Assembly (NCBI GenBank): GCA_021234535.1
Contig: CM037843.1
Coordinates: 8,988,979 to 9,052,978 of the forward strand
Length of the DNA: 64,000 nt
Origin: Stichopus chloronotus
Taxonomy: Eukaryota > Echinodermata > Holothuroidea > Aspidochirotida > Stichopodidae
Direction of reading: 5' to 3'
Shown here: positions 48,301-58,320 of the stretch, piece after piece
How the letters are laid out: every line of letters starts with the position of its first letter
How positions within the stretch are numbered: position 1 is the first letter of the stretch
Notes under the pieces: generated by a model
What the model saw: the letters and a program-made list of their open reading frames with translations, nothing else
The model's database searches: none
What the model was told of the DNA's origin: nothing
Position numbers and translations under genes: made by a program

Positions 48301-51300
48301 CCTCCACCAAAAACACAGGGATGATCTACTCAATATCACCAACCCATGCACCAAATATGAGATTTGTCAAGCTTACCTTTCTTGGTATATCATGTTGACA
48401 AGCAAGGCGTCACATACACACACACAGCTTAACATTATGTAGAGAGTGAGGACTCCACTGAATTTTCGTTTGTTCTCCCTTCCTGAACCCTAACCTTAAC
48501 AATACACTCCCTATCGTCGTTTTTCTGAAGACTTGAGAACTCAATAGAATTCTCTCCAAGGACCTGAAATTTTTTGTTCAGGTCCTTGGAAAGTACTACA
48601 ATACAAAGGCACACACACACACACAACATCACCATCGCATTGATTCCTTTCAGGCTTTCTGCAAGGAATCAAAAAGTTTCAGCAACATTTTGTTACAAGA
48701 AACACCATGTCTTCCAAACGACCTTTGACCTATATCAAAATCAAGAGCAATTTGTTTTTCAACAAATTGTGCTCCTAATGCTCTAAGCAAACAACAAGTT
48801 TTAAGTTCATGGTACAGTACACTTAATTCCTGACTTTCACAAGTTTACTTTTCGACATTTTTCTCTCTGGAGACCTGAAGTGAAGTCTGACCTCTTTCCA
48901 AAACAATCCCAGTCATGACCTGTACAAGCTCTACATAAACACCATAGGCTGACAGAGTGACAGATCATAATAGCTTAAACAGCTCTTTGATCTGGTTTAA
49001 GCTAAATATGGCCAACCTACACCAGTTGTTAGAATCTGAAAATGGCAGGGGCGTACACCTCAAGCACAGAGCGCTAAAGAAGATACTTATTTCTCAAGAT
49101 ACATCATTCCCTGTGTAGATGGTAACTGTTAAAGATGCATTACATAGTGGTTTGACGGTATGGTTGAAAATAAACCCAAGCTGTATGTACATGAAAGTAT
49201 CACTGACAATAAAAAACATCAATGAAAGAATTAATTTTTTTTTACCAGTGCGTCAGAGGGGTACATGTGGGGGAGGGGAGCGATTGCAAATGAAAATGAG
49301 ATGACTTGTCTCTAGCCTCACTAACTGGATCAGAATAACTTACCATATGTGGTGCTGTAATTGTGACACTGTACCCTGTAGAGAAGGTGATAAGGAACAT
49401 AATTACTTGATAAGTTTCTTAATTGAAATGGACAAAAAAAAGTATCGATCTCAAGCGATTTGCTAAGAATTTTACCTTACATGGAATTTTCACATCAACA
49501 ACTGGGCTTCTCATAAAAGATATATAACAAATGCAGTCCTTCTAAAATTGTCAAATCCCACTTCCTTTTTTAACCTCATTTTGCTCAATCAAGAGGATCT
49601 TTCAGTTACACATACAGAAAGTGATACGGCAGAGTTAAATGGCTACTGGTGTTTGCACCGTGTCAAAAGTCCAGATCCCGGTACCTGTCCAATGCCTAAT
49701 TTGCCAAACATACTCAGTCATGTACCTGGGTACCCGAGCATAAATCTTCCGTTAGGCTTCAAATTTGTTGTAAAGTCATGAATCATTTTACTTTGCACGT
49801 TAGTGCAACACCATGTATCTTACAAATGGGTCTGACAATGAAGTGTTCTTAGTTGCATACAGTTCAAGGTGAATTTTGTCACATGCACAATGTATGTTAA
49901 TGAAACACAGCCGCGTCCTGTCATCGTAAGTGGGATACCCAGTTCAAACACTCCCATGTACCCATATTTAACAGCAGATGTCACATCAGCTTTGACTTAC
50001 CAATACTTTGAGGAGAGTCTGTGTAAGGATTGTACTTGCTGTAATATTTCCTGTCCACTGCATACATTGCCTCAAAAACTCTCTGTGATTTGATGACATC
50101 ATTTTCTGAGGGAGATAAAAATATATATCTCATTGCTGAAGCTTCATGGTTACTTTATGTAACTACTTGTTGTAGGATTCTGTAACTTCATAATTTTTTT
50201 TTTTCAGTACAGCTTAACAAATATGAAACACTTTTTGCCAGGTTTACTAGACTAGGGTGATGAGACCACTGAACAAACTTTAATGCAAAGCAAAGCAACA
50301 TCACAGGATATCAAATTACAGGAAAAGGGAAAGTCCTAGTGCAGAGTGCTTCACACATTGCATATATTGCTCTTGTAATCTAACTTCAAGTTTCACTGCT
50401 TTCTGTTGCATTTTCAAACATGCTCTTGATGCTCTTTTAAATCAGTCTGGGAGATGATATCCTTGTATTGTTGTATATGTTACCTTTTATCAGTACAGTA
50501 GATTACAAAAGTGGATCAAGATTTGAAGACATTCTATTTAACAGTGTGACAATATAATACTAACATCTTTGTTAATTAATGAAGCTACTCCTCTTAATTC
50601 TGGCTACAGTACTTCCAAAAGCAAACTACGCATACAGTCACAATGTCTGCCAGCTCACTTTTGCATCTTCTCTTAATTTGCACTCACTGTATGTGTACTA
50701 TCAACATAGAAATATGTTTTGCAACCACGTTTGCAGTCTGACTTCTGACATGTTTCAGTTTGCACATATACCACAAATGAAACTCACTGAGTGTTATAAA
50801 ACAATATTAACTCTCTCAGTTAAAGGGGCACCACTTAAAAAATGGCCTTTAATGTTTCCAAGCCTGAATGAATGTGGGTTCCTCACATAAGTAAACCCCT
50901 CATCAAAGATTCCTACATTTTCCATTTCTTTATTTCCAGCATAAATACAAATATTTACAAACAGGATATTAAAATTTAGCGCATTTTTAGCAGCAGTATT
51001 TACAGTATTCATAACAAAGTTAAAATCTATATTAAAAATTTTCAAACAACACCTTAAAAAAGTGATAAGTCTCAATTTACCATCAATACAGACACCTAGA
51101 TATGAATGCAAGGATTCCTCCATTTGATAAGCACAGATCTTACTAGAGTTTAGTTACAAGAGTGAGATGAAATTAATTCTCTCAGGCTGTTCCCCTCCCG
51201 CCACACCATACACTGACGGTGGAATATTGTGAGGTCACCATGGATCCATTTCATTCAAATGACATTGATATCACTCATGAAAATGTTCAAAGTTGCACAC

Positions 51301-53367
51301 TTCGGTTTGGCAAGAATAAACAAGCAGATCATCTGCAATCGTAAGTGATCTCTAAAGGAAACCATTAAAAGCACAATGTACGAACTCTTCCTCACTGTCA
51401 TGTACAAGGAGCCTCATACCAGTGTTGTAGTCGAGTCAACACAATCCGAGGCCACAACCGAGTCACCACCCCTTGAGACTGAGACAGAGTCACCATCCCT
51501 CGAGTCCGAGACCGAATCACTACCTTCTGAGTCGAGTCACCGATTCACCATGTTTCAAAGCTCGCAAAGTGTTTTACAATATCATATGATTCATAGATCT
51601 AATGTAGTGTAGGTACCAATGCTTGTCTTTTGTATTGGTCTGCTAGCTAGTGTTAAACAGTTTCAAAGGTACAATAATCATGTATTTGTATTATCAATAC
51701 GAGGAACATTTGCCCAAAACGTTTCCACTCCTATGCAACAGTGCAACTATGGAAGATACACAAATCAATAAATAGATGGACATCTTTTTTCATGAGAAGT
51801 TGAAAGAAATCTTCAACTGAAAACAACATTCTGCTATTTATTCAGTTCATCGTCAAACTTGCTACAATGCTGTGCAAGCTTAAGCCGGTTCAAACGACAT
51901 GTTTGCTGCATTTGAGGAATATGAGAGTCCCCAGCAGACAGAAGGTAAATGATGACTTTGTGCTTGATGTGGATTGTGGACACATGATAATGCTTCTTAC
52001 CAAAGACACACAAATGACTAACAGGCACTGACAAAACATTGCAAGCTGGAGCATACACGGCATATTTCATCCCTGCCATACTCCTGCCCTTTTGCATAGA
52101 TGCCTTGGCAATGTGAAAAGGAGATGTCTTCTTTGCAATTTCTCTCAGTTGCCAGCATGAAGCAACTACAGTGGTCCTCTAGATGACTACGTTTACCAGC
52201 TACGGGCCAGTCCTGTTTTAAGTATGTATATCACTACGTTTATTTATAACATTCACAAGAGTATTGCCCAAATGTGTCAGTAAACAATGTGTGGCAATCA
52301 GAAAATTGCATTGCATTATGGGTAGGTAATTATCATTAAGCATGATTTTGTGTAATACTACAAATTTTTCTTCTTTAATGTTTTACACAGAAAATTCTGC
52401 ACTGTTCAATGTTGTAAATTATTTTCATTCACACCATGGTTACATGGTTTCCTATGTTACTGTTTCCATTCCTTCATTCCTTTTACCTGTTACGGTGCAG
52501 ATACTTTTACTTGTTTTCAGAGTAAGGACAATGAGTAAAATTCATGTCAATGGATTTTTTTTTCTCACAACAACTGTAGTGGAGTGAAGAAAATTCATTA
52601 CCTGGTTAGAACCAAGGTTCACATTACATTTGTTACTCTGGCCCTAATATTGCTTTTCTACCAAACGCAAGTTATGAATAATTCTGCAAATATTGTTTTA
52701 TGATAATCAACATAAAATAAATGCTCTGTGTACAGCCTAGTGGATACAATATATTACTTTGTTGAAGGTCAAATACTGTTCAATATCGGACCATCTGGTT
52801 TGTAAGTATGTATCTAAAGAAAATTTCATAAAGTGTTTATCTCTTGTTCAGAAGGTGGTTTGGAATGTTCCTTGTTAGAATTATTGCTGGTGTGCTCTTG
52901 CACATGAAGCCAACCACAAAGTGTAAGATGCGATAGACAGATATGTCAATTTGTTATAGTGCATCAGTGCTTTGTTGTTTATTTAGTTTGATGGCCTTGC
53001 TAACCTACAGGTTACACTGTCAACTTAGTGTAAGTACATGTTTATTCACCTGTCCTAAGTAAGGTCTTGCCTACTAAGCCTAAAGCAATTGAGGAATTGA
53101 GTAATCAGAATTGGTGTCAGGAGGGTAACATCCTCAGTTACTGCTAGTCAAACACCTGTTCCACTTCCCTTATTTCCCAAACCATAGTTAGGCTACACCT
53201 ATCATGCATGATAATTTTAGCAATATGGAATGCAAGAAATGAAATAGATGTCACAATTGCTAAATTAAGAAATAATTAGTTGACAAACTGATTAAGCAAA
53301 ACGTATACTAACGCTTTAATCTGTTTATCAATTCATCATGAGTTGTTCCACTTGATCGCCAGGCCAT
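42299..53367 (-). CDS. PCMT1: Protein-L-isoaspartate(D-aspartate) O-methyltransferase (gene span)
   Basis: It uses S-adenosylmethionine to methylate the carboxyl of isoaspartyl and D-aspartyl residues formed by protein ageing, starting their repair. Exons in transcript order: 53,367-53,313; 50,105-50,001; 49,375-49,344; 47,106-47,002; 46,458-46,344; 45,917-45,832; 44,115-43,939; and an alternative last exon 42,317-42,299. The seven-exon form gives 675 nt, or 224 residues, close to the usual 226-227. Landmarks include TDSPQSIG, the substrate-loop TAPHM (60-64), the SAM motif LDVGSGSG (83-90), [47 protein letters not shown] and PLMGVI-like [11 protein letters not shown]. All match the animal family closely. 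Splicing to the eighth exon changes the C-terminus to end in KSEL. The first exon is also open upstream (separate entry). Confidence 0.96.
42318..43942 (-). other. PCMT1: PCMT1 alternative intron 7 / 3' UTR of the read-through form
   Basis: It is intron in the KSEL form and 3' UTR in the form ending PGK, whose TAA overlaps the donor GTAA. No other feature is supported in it. Confidence 0.5.
43939..44115 (-). CDS. PCMT1: PCMT1 exon 7 (C-terminal strands, stop TAA)
   Basis: It encodes [20 protein letters not shown], then [20 protein letters not shown] and [18 protein letters not shown] (residues 167-224). The KPGGRLI strand-turn and MGVI(F/Y)VPLT strand are diagnostic. When the internal donor is used, the exon ends at 43,943 instead. 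Confidence 0.97.
   Translation of the reverse strand, partial: LTDQLKPGGRLIIPVGPSGMSQTLEQYDKQEDGTVVKKSLMGVIFVPLTSKDNQWPGK
44116..45831 (-). other. PCMT1: PCMT1 intron 6
   Basis: It contains a direct duplication of about 210 bp (45,055-45,265 and 45,392-45,602, offset about 337) sharing 'gttaggccagac', 'tatc', 'cctcact', 'ctttctcctct' and 'agagagtgg' blocks. A C-rich tract lies near 44,610. No exon is seen. Confidence 0.5.
45055..45602. repeat. Direct duplication of ~210 bp inside PCMT1 intron 6
   Basis: The two copies are colinear and clearly diverged, so the event is old. No terminal repeats are seen, so it is more likely a local tandem duplication than a transposon insertion. Confidence 0.6.
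45832..45917 (-). CDS. PCMT1: PCMT1 exon 6
   Basis: It encodes (V)[20 protein letters not shown] and AAATLPKA (residues 138-166). GDGR and the PYD(A/R)I(H/L) VGAAA strand belong to the methyltransferase core. The borders are TTGGATTGCAG and GTGAGT. Confidence 0.97.
46344..46458 (-). CDS. PCMT1: PCMT1 exon 5
   Basis: It encodes [20 protein letters not shown] and [18 protein letters not shown] (residues 100-137). GIDHIPEL is the second SAM-contact strand, whose acidic residue binds the ribose. The donor is GTGAGT, leaving one base. Confidence 0.97.
46459..47001 (-). other. PCMT1: PCMT1 intron 4
   Basis: A short intron with nothing of note apart from the splice sites. Confidence 0.6.
47002..47106 (-). 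CDS. PCMT1: PCMT1 exon 4 (SAM-binding motif I)
   Basis: It encodes [20 protein letters not shown] and [15 protein letters not shown] (residues 65-99), including the glycine-rich LDVGSGSG loop that holds S-adenosylmethionine. It is exactly 35 codons, in phase at both ends. Confidence 0.97.
47770..48400 (-). repeat. AGGTCA-rich interspersed repeat in PCMT1 intron 3
   Basis: Four units on the minus strand carry TGACCTC/TGACCTTTGACCTC clusters, with a perfect DR1 near 48,292-48,304, plus the 'ttgagatat' block of the family. Orientation is again sense relative to the host gene. A CA microsatellite (near 48,410-48,425) adjoins it, as GT tracts do at the other copies. Confidence 0.8.
48555..48590. 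repeat. 14-bp-arm perfect hairpin in PCMT1 intron 3
   Basis: TCCAAGGACCTGAA (48,555-48,568) pairs exactly with TTCAGGTCCTTGGA (48,577-48,590) across an 8-base loop. CA-rich and repeat DNA surround it. It could be the residue of a palindromic element. Confidence 0.75.
49344..49375 (-). CDS. PCMT1: PCMT1 exon 3 (32-nt mini-exon)
   Basis: It encodes (G)[10 protein letters not shown] (residues 54-64), the conserved substrate-binding loop. The acceptor is TTCTCTACAG and the donor GTAAGT. Despite its size it is required to keep exons 2 and 4 in frame and to supply the invariant APHM. Confidence 0.95.
49376..50000 (-). other. PCMT1: PCMT1 intron 2
   Basis: A 625-base intron without notable sequence. 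Confidence 0.55.
50001..50105 (-). CDS. PCMT1: PCMT1 exon 2
   Basis: It encodes (Q)[20 protein letters not shown] and [14 protein letters not shown](G), residues 19-54, matching the family's NGIIKTDKVFEVM and PYMDSPQSIG region. The borders are CTCCCTCAG and GTAAGT. Confidence 0.96.
50106..53312 (-). other. PCMT1: PCMT1 intron 1
   Basis: A 3.2 kb intron. The only distinct feature is a 27-bp minisatellite near 51,448-51,530. No further PCMT1 exon is needed or seen. Confidence 0.5.
51448..51530 (+). repeat. 27-bp minisatellite, 3 copies, open as [13 protein letters not shown] repeat
   Basis: The units read near ACCGAGTCACCACCCCTTGAG plus ACTGAG. On the plus strand they are in frame inside a 78-codon ORF (51,376-51,612) that translates as [26 protein letters not shown]. 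With no homology or splice signals it is best treated as a repeat antisense to PCMT1. Confidence 0.6.
53313..53367 (-). CDS. PCMT1: PCMT1 exon 1, conserved start MAWRSSG
   Basis: It encodes [18 protein letters not shown] and the first base of Gln19, matching the MAWKSGG...ELI start of vertebrate cytosolic PCMT1. The donor is GTTAGT. Confidence 0.94.
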
Positions 53368-53526
53368 TGCTCTAAAGAATGTTTGGCCCATGTACAAGAC
53401 AAAAACCACAAGGTGCAAGCCTTTACTTTGTCTGGAGTTTCGATGCAAGGGAGAGTTTTCCAAAGGTAGTTTCCCAATTGAGTAGAGTGAAAACATCAGT
53501 CTTCCGCTTGGGTATAGAGCAACCAC
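53368..53526 (-). CDS. PCMT1: PCMT1 possible N-terminal extension with hydrophobic segment
   Basis: The frame stays open for 53 codons upstream of MAWRSS, with ATGs at 53,526, 53,496 and 53,391. It encodes GLHLVVFVLYMGQTFF just before the conserved start, a plausible membrane or signal-anchor segment. From memory, long human PCMT1 isoforms also have a hydrophobic stretch ending directly at MAWKSGG. Whether these upstream ATGs are used is not visible from DNA. Confidence 0.4.
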
Positions 53527-54285
53527 AGTTAACAGTCACTGAGTCAGTTGAAGGTCTTGGCTAGGCCCTAATAATTGGGTGTGTTACTGTTAGGCTATAG
53601 GCGCCTAACGTACTAAAGTTAGTATCAAATTAAACGAAGTCGTGAGTTTGAAAACTACAATTTAACCAACAGGTAAACGAGTTTCATTTAAGGTGAAGAT
53701 ATGTATCATTCAACTTCGAGCAGCTCGGATACGAATACATATACAAAAGTGGTCTCGAGGAGGACTTATGTTTCGCGGAATTGGTACTCGTATTCGAGTC
53801 AATGCACAGTCAGCGTACCCCAGTAACTTTCATATAGTCGAGACAGGTGTTTCAGGAATCCGTGAATAAAGTCTAAAAGAGTAATCAATCAAACTTGGAT
53901 ATTTGAGCTTCTTTTGATAGCGTCCATTAAATCCGGGGGCCTAGCTGAAATCTTTTCCGAACTTTCGTCTGAGGTTCCAACCAACCAGGCCGGGGAGATC
54001 ATTTTTCACTGCGCGATACTCGGAGTCTGATTTTATTACCGTACCAGACGACAGCGATTGTGGTGGGCAGTGTAGTCCTTTTGAAGAGATAGGTCGAAAT
54101 CAGAGATTTCTGTGGTCTCAACACAAACTAAAATGGAAGTGCGCCGTCCTTTCGTACCACATACAGTACTTGCAAATGTGAAATTCAATTCACGAACAAC
54201 GAATCGATCAGAGTACGACAAAATTTGCAATGAAATCTACTTTGCTGATACCATGTTTCGGAAGGACCGGTGGCGGCAGCAGGTG
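53527..54285. other. Upstream region of PCMT1
   Basis: It should contain the PCMT1 promoter. There is moderate CpG content between about 53,700 and 54,250 and no clear TATA box. The open frames on both strands near 54,112-54,230 overlap each other and have no homology that I recognise. Confidence 0.35.
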
Positions 54286-54322
54286 TGTGTAGGAGGGGGG
54301 GGGGGGGCGGGGCGGAAGGCAA
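54286..54322 (+). repeat. Poly(G)-rich tract, potential G-quadruplex
   Basis: An uninterrupted run of about 14 G followed by CGGGGCGG lies on the plus strand. A similar C run occurs near 55,100. Confidence 0.7.
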
Positions 54323-57300
54323 AGGAATCTGTGGGGGGCAAACAAATTTCGTGCGTAGGGCGAAATCGAGTGTGAGCTTTAGTGCGTAGGGTCCCACGGC
54401 CCGTATTAGTCCCCTTGATGGGGTTCAAAGGCAAATCCGAGGTGAGGTTTGAAGGCTTCACCCCAATATACGATCCATATGGGGCAGTTCTGTGGTCCAC
54501 ATGGACAATTGTCTCATATGGACATTATAACTATCCAACTTCATATGGTTATCTGGGCTAGCCCATATGAGCCCCTTAAAGATCGTGGGTGCAAAATCAC
54601 ATGAGCCCAATGTGTTACCTTGGCTCCATGTTACCTGTGATACGTTTACAGGAATACAGGATAGATTGTAGATATATATTTGTGTCTTTTTATGTATATG
54701 TCAGGGCACTATACTTCTGACTAGTATAGAAATCCTTTGTCTTCTGTCTTTTGGAGGGGGACGGGTCTTATCTGCACAAAAAGCGATAATTGCTGCAGAT
54801 ATTTTCATAGAAAAATGTCATAACAGCTAATAGCTAACATAACTGGGAAAAAGAAAAAAATATAGTAGAAAAGGGGGTAGGGGTGGGGTCCTTCTGTGAT
54901 CATGAGGTGGGTCCCAATAAGATCCACCAGAGACCATTAAGTGTCATGTCTGTAGCCAAGGGAGGACCAGGAGCAATACCCCTGCCCTCCACCCCACACA
55001 TAAACCCAAAAAGCTTTGTGCCCATAGATTTTATTGGGGTGAAAAAAAATGTTGCCACCATTATCCTACATGTGCCGGTGGGTCATCCCCTATGATCTGC
55101 CCCCCCCCCCCCCCCAGTCAACAACGATCTGACTTAGTATAAGCTATGGGAATGGAGGAATTACATATGGTTATCTTTGTTTTGCTACAAGACGGCATAG
55201 TTCTATAAATGGGTAGAAGTGACTTTCCAGTAGCAGGGAACGTGACTGAAATTTATCCCAAGACCATCTTAGTGGAGTCCCACCGTCAGATGGTTCGGAG
55301 AGTAAAAAATTGAATATAAATCTCCCGATCTCTTCCCCAGATAGCGGAATATCACTTTTCCAAGTTCCCAGGTTCTGCAAGTAAGCTTTGGGAAATGATT
55401 CGGGCAGTGTTTTCTTGGATGGAAATTTTTTCATATTATTGCAATGTTTGTAAAAAAGGACCTAACTAGGAATATTGGTTCTAGGGGCCGCCTCGTCATG
55501 GTACATGAATGAGGGGCCCTCACCAAAGTAGTGTCATGCGGAAATATACTTAAATGCCTCTACTGTAGTGTAAGTTCCAGAGGGTGGACTCGGTGTGGAC
55601 TGAAAATTGTGGAGCACCGTCATGCATTTTTTGGCGCTGAGCGCACCAGAAATTTTTACATAAGTCTACCCCCGAGATACGTAGGATGACGCCCTTTCCA
55701 GCAGACCTGTAGCCAAACTAACCAATTTGGGGGTGGGGGTACATAAAGGTTGGAGTCCCGGGGATGGGTCTAAGGGGAGGGGTGCCTTTTTCAAAGGTTC
55801 TAGATCAAAAATCTTGCGAGATTTCCATCTTTTCTTCTTGTATTTGTATTTCCCCAAAGCGGGACCTTTCATTGATTTTTTTTTGCACCCCCGTGGCTAC
55901 GTGCCTGCTCCCCAGACTGAACAAGGAAGTTCCAGAGAATGGTACTGTCAGTAATTGTTTGGACGGAGGACCCTTCTGCTTAAATTATTGGAGGGTTTTC
56001 GATGTAAAGGTCTGATAAAATTGTACATTTCCTGATGGAGACTGAAATGCTTGATTTAATTAAAAAGGCTGAATGTGGACGACACCATCATCATTCCATC
56101 GAGAACGCTAAAAGTACTCAAGCTTCCTTTTCCTGTGCCTTCTCTTTCAATATTTTTTTTATTCTTTGTCTTGTTATTTGTATTTATTTTTTTTTCGGCT
56201 AGGGAGGGATGGCTGCCCACTGACCCCCTTAGTTCCGTCAGTGGTAGTCTATCCATCTAAAAGAAGCATTTTGTAAACTATAAAAATAAAGAACATATGT
56301 GAGGTATGGTCATGCTGATATTTGCAAGTGCTGCTGCCTAAGTGCCAATAAAAAAAAACCCCTAAGTGCCAGTAAAAAACAAAACTGAGCTCACTTGCCC
56401 TTTATACGTTCTAATCACATGACAGTAAGCCCATCATATCAGTAGCCTAAATGTAAAAATTGTTAATTCCAAAGTTACAAGCAGGACAAACTCGAAAGTC
56501 CTATGTCTCTATCATTGCATTCCCAACTGTTTAGAAGAAAACGTAAATGGACAGAAAATTTCAATTACCAGTGAGGTAGAATAACACCTGTAGCAATCTA
56601 CTTAACGGGACAAAATATCATTTCCATATTTTTAACTACATTTATTTACCAAAGTTTTCCATTTTCTGTGCCTGCATGTAGCATTAAATAACCTAACACA
56701 ATCATCTACCTTTTGGGGGTGGGTGGGGAGGGGGTTAGCACTTTCCATGCGCCCTTATGATACAATCAAAGTTCCTGAGTAGCCTACAGAGGGTGTCGTT
56801 TCATGTGAACGGTCAGTGTAAGAATGGTACATAAGTAAAATGATCAGTAACAGTTGCTATCGTAATTTTATTGGAAAATTTCTGGTTTTTTTTTCTTTTT
56901 CTTCCCCATGTTTTTGTTTTTCTCTTTTGCTGTTATTGTTGCTTTTTCGCGGAAATTTCAGGGAAGCGCCACACCCCCAGTAACGTAATATACCATTTTC
57001 TTGCAACATTCTGATTGGTCACTCAGCAGTACTTTCATCCATTGAAATTGATGGCTAATTAACAGGAGTAGAAAGTTGAAGCGGATGCGCCACACAGTAC
57101 GTGTGTACGTAATAATGTACCTGCATCTTAATCGGCGACGTGAATATTTTCCACGGTGGCCGTGACTGAAGTACAAGTTGAAGTAACGTACGTGTTAGAT
57201 CTGGCTCTGAATTTGAAAGAAGCCACAAGCAAGTTCTGATTGAATGGTCAGTATTTAGGTCTGAGAAGCGGTGTTGAAAGGGGCACTGGATGGATTTTCC

Positions 57301-57999
57301 ACTTGGAACTTGATGTGGACTCGAAACGGAATATAATCCAACCCAGGTTGTTGGAAATGCTCTCTAGTCGTAAGTGAACTCCCGGAATTGTCAGTTTTAC
57401 CAACTCAGAGATCGGAGCCGTCCCACAGCATAGCATAGGCTTATTGTGATACTTGTCTTTCGTGGTAGGCCTGTTGTCCATGCAAAATTGCTAGGTGGAC
57501 CCGAGGGTACGCAAATAAGTACTTTCAACAGCAGGCTACGTTTCTCAACCCAGAACTGTAGCACCACATGCAATTGAGAAGGCTAGTCGGTGATCCATGC
57601 ACATGTAGCCCTCCATCGTTTATTTAGGCCTAGGCTAACTTATGCCTTAACTTGATCAACGCAGTTTAGGCCTGGTCGATATTGCTTATACTGGTCTCTG
57701 CATTAAAGACTTGACTACATAATCGCAATATTTGCTACATTGTAATTTTTTCTGATTCATCAGATCCAGGAGGAGTCCCTAGGCGAAGTGGTAGCCCCAT
57801 TAGTAACTTACGCCCAGGCTGCTAATGTCATCTCAAGAAATTTGGATTTGACCCACCTTGCCTTAGGCTACCCCATTTTCACTGTTGTAATCATCCATAC
57901 CGGAAAGTAGCTTTCATACAAATACCTTAGGCATATGAAAATGTAAGGCATTAAATTTGGTGTATGGTGTACTTCCCTGACCCTGGGAAAATTACAGCT
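54323..57999. other. Intergenic DNA
   Basis: No supported gene. It has C- and G-homopolymer tracts, several CATATGG words (54,470-54,560), a polypyrimidine run near 56,150 and one orphan GTAAGT donor context near 57,370 that could end a 5' UTR exon of an unseen plus-strand gene. Confidence 0.35.
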
Positions 58000-58010
58000 G
58001 TTACTGTATT

Positions 58011-58320
58011 TGAATTTTAGATCTGAAAGTTTGAGGATCAGGAAGCCGTATGGGCTCATCAAGGACCCTATACCATATATCTTGCTCATGGATGGACACA
58101 GGAGAGAGGAGCCTTCTCTTTTCGATAAGTGTCCAGAGGGTAACAAGGCAGAGGTTACTGAAACCAAACAATCGCAGTGCGAACCCAAACCTACTCTCAG
58201 GACTGCCATCAGATCAGGTCTCTGCATGTCCTCATGTTGTCCAGGTGCTTTCCTCTGACCTGGGCTGATCACAATTCCAGGGGGAGGGGGATCTCCCTCT
58301 GATCTCCCTTTGGGAAATGT
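58011..58320 (+). repeat. Dispersed repeat related to 241-325 and 29,399-29,560
   Basis: Its first 65 bases are the inverted counterpart of 241-325 inside the hAT-like element, and both translate to a PYGLIKDP(L/I)P peptide. The following 110 bases resemble 29,399-29,560. The long overlapping frames on both strands here come from the repeat, and I do not call a gene. Confidence 0.5.

Noticed and set aside
57868..58272. 134-codon minus-strand frame, the second longest in the window
   Set aside because: It sits on a dispersed repeat with overlapping frames on the other strand, and its composition does not look like a conserved protein.
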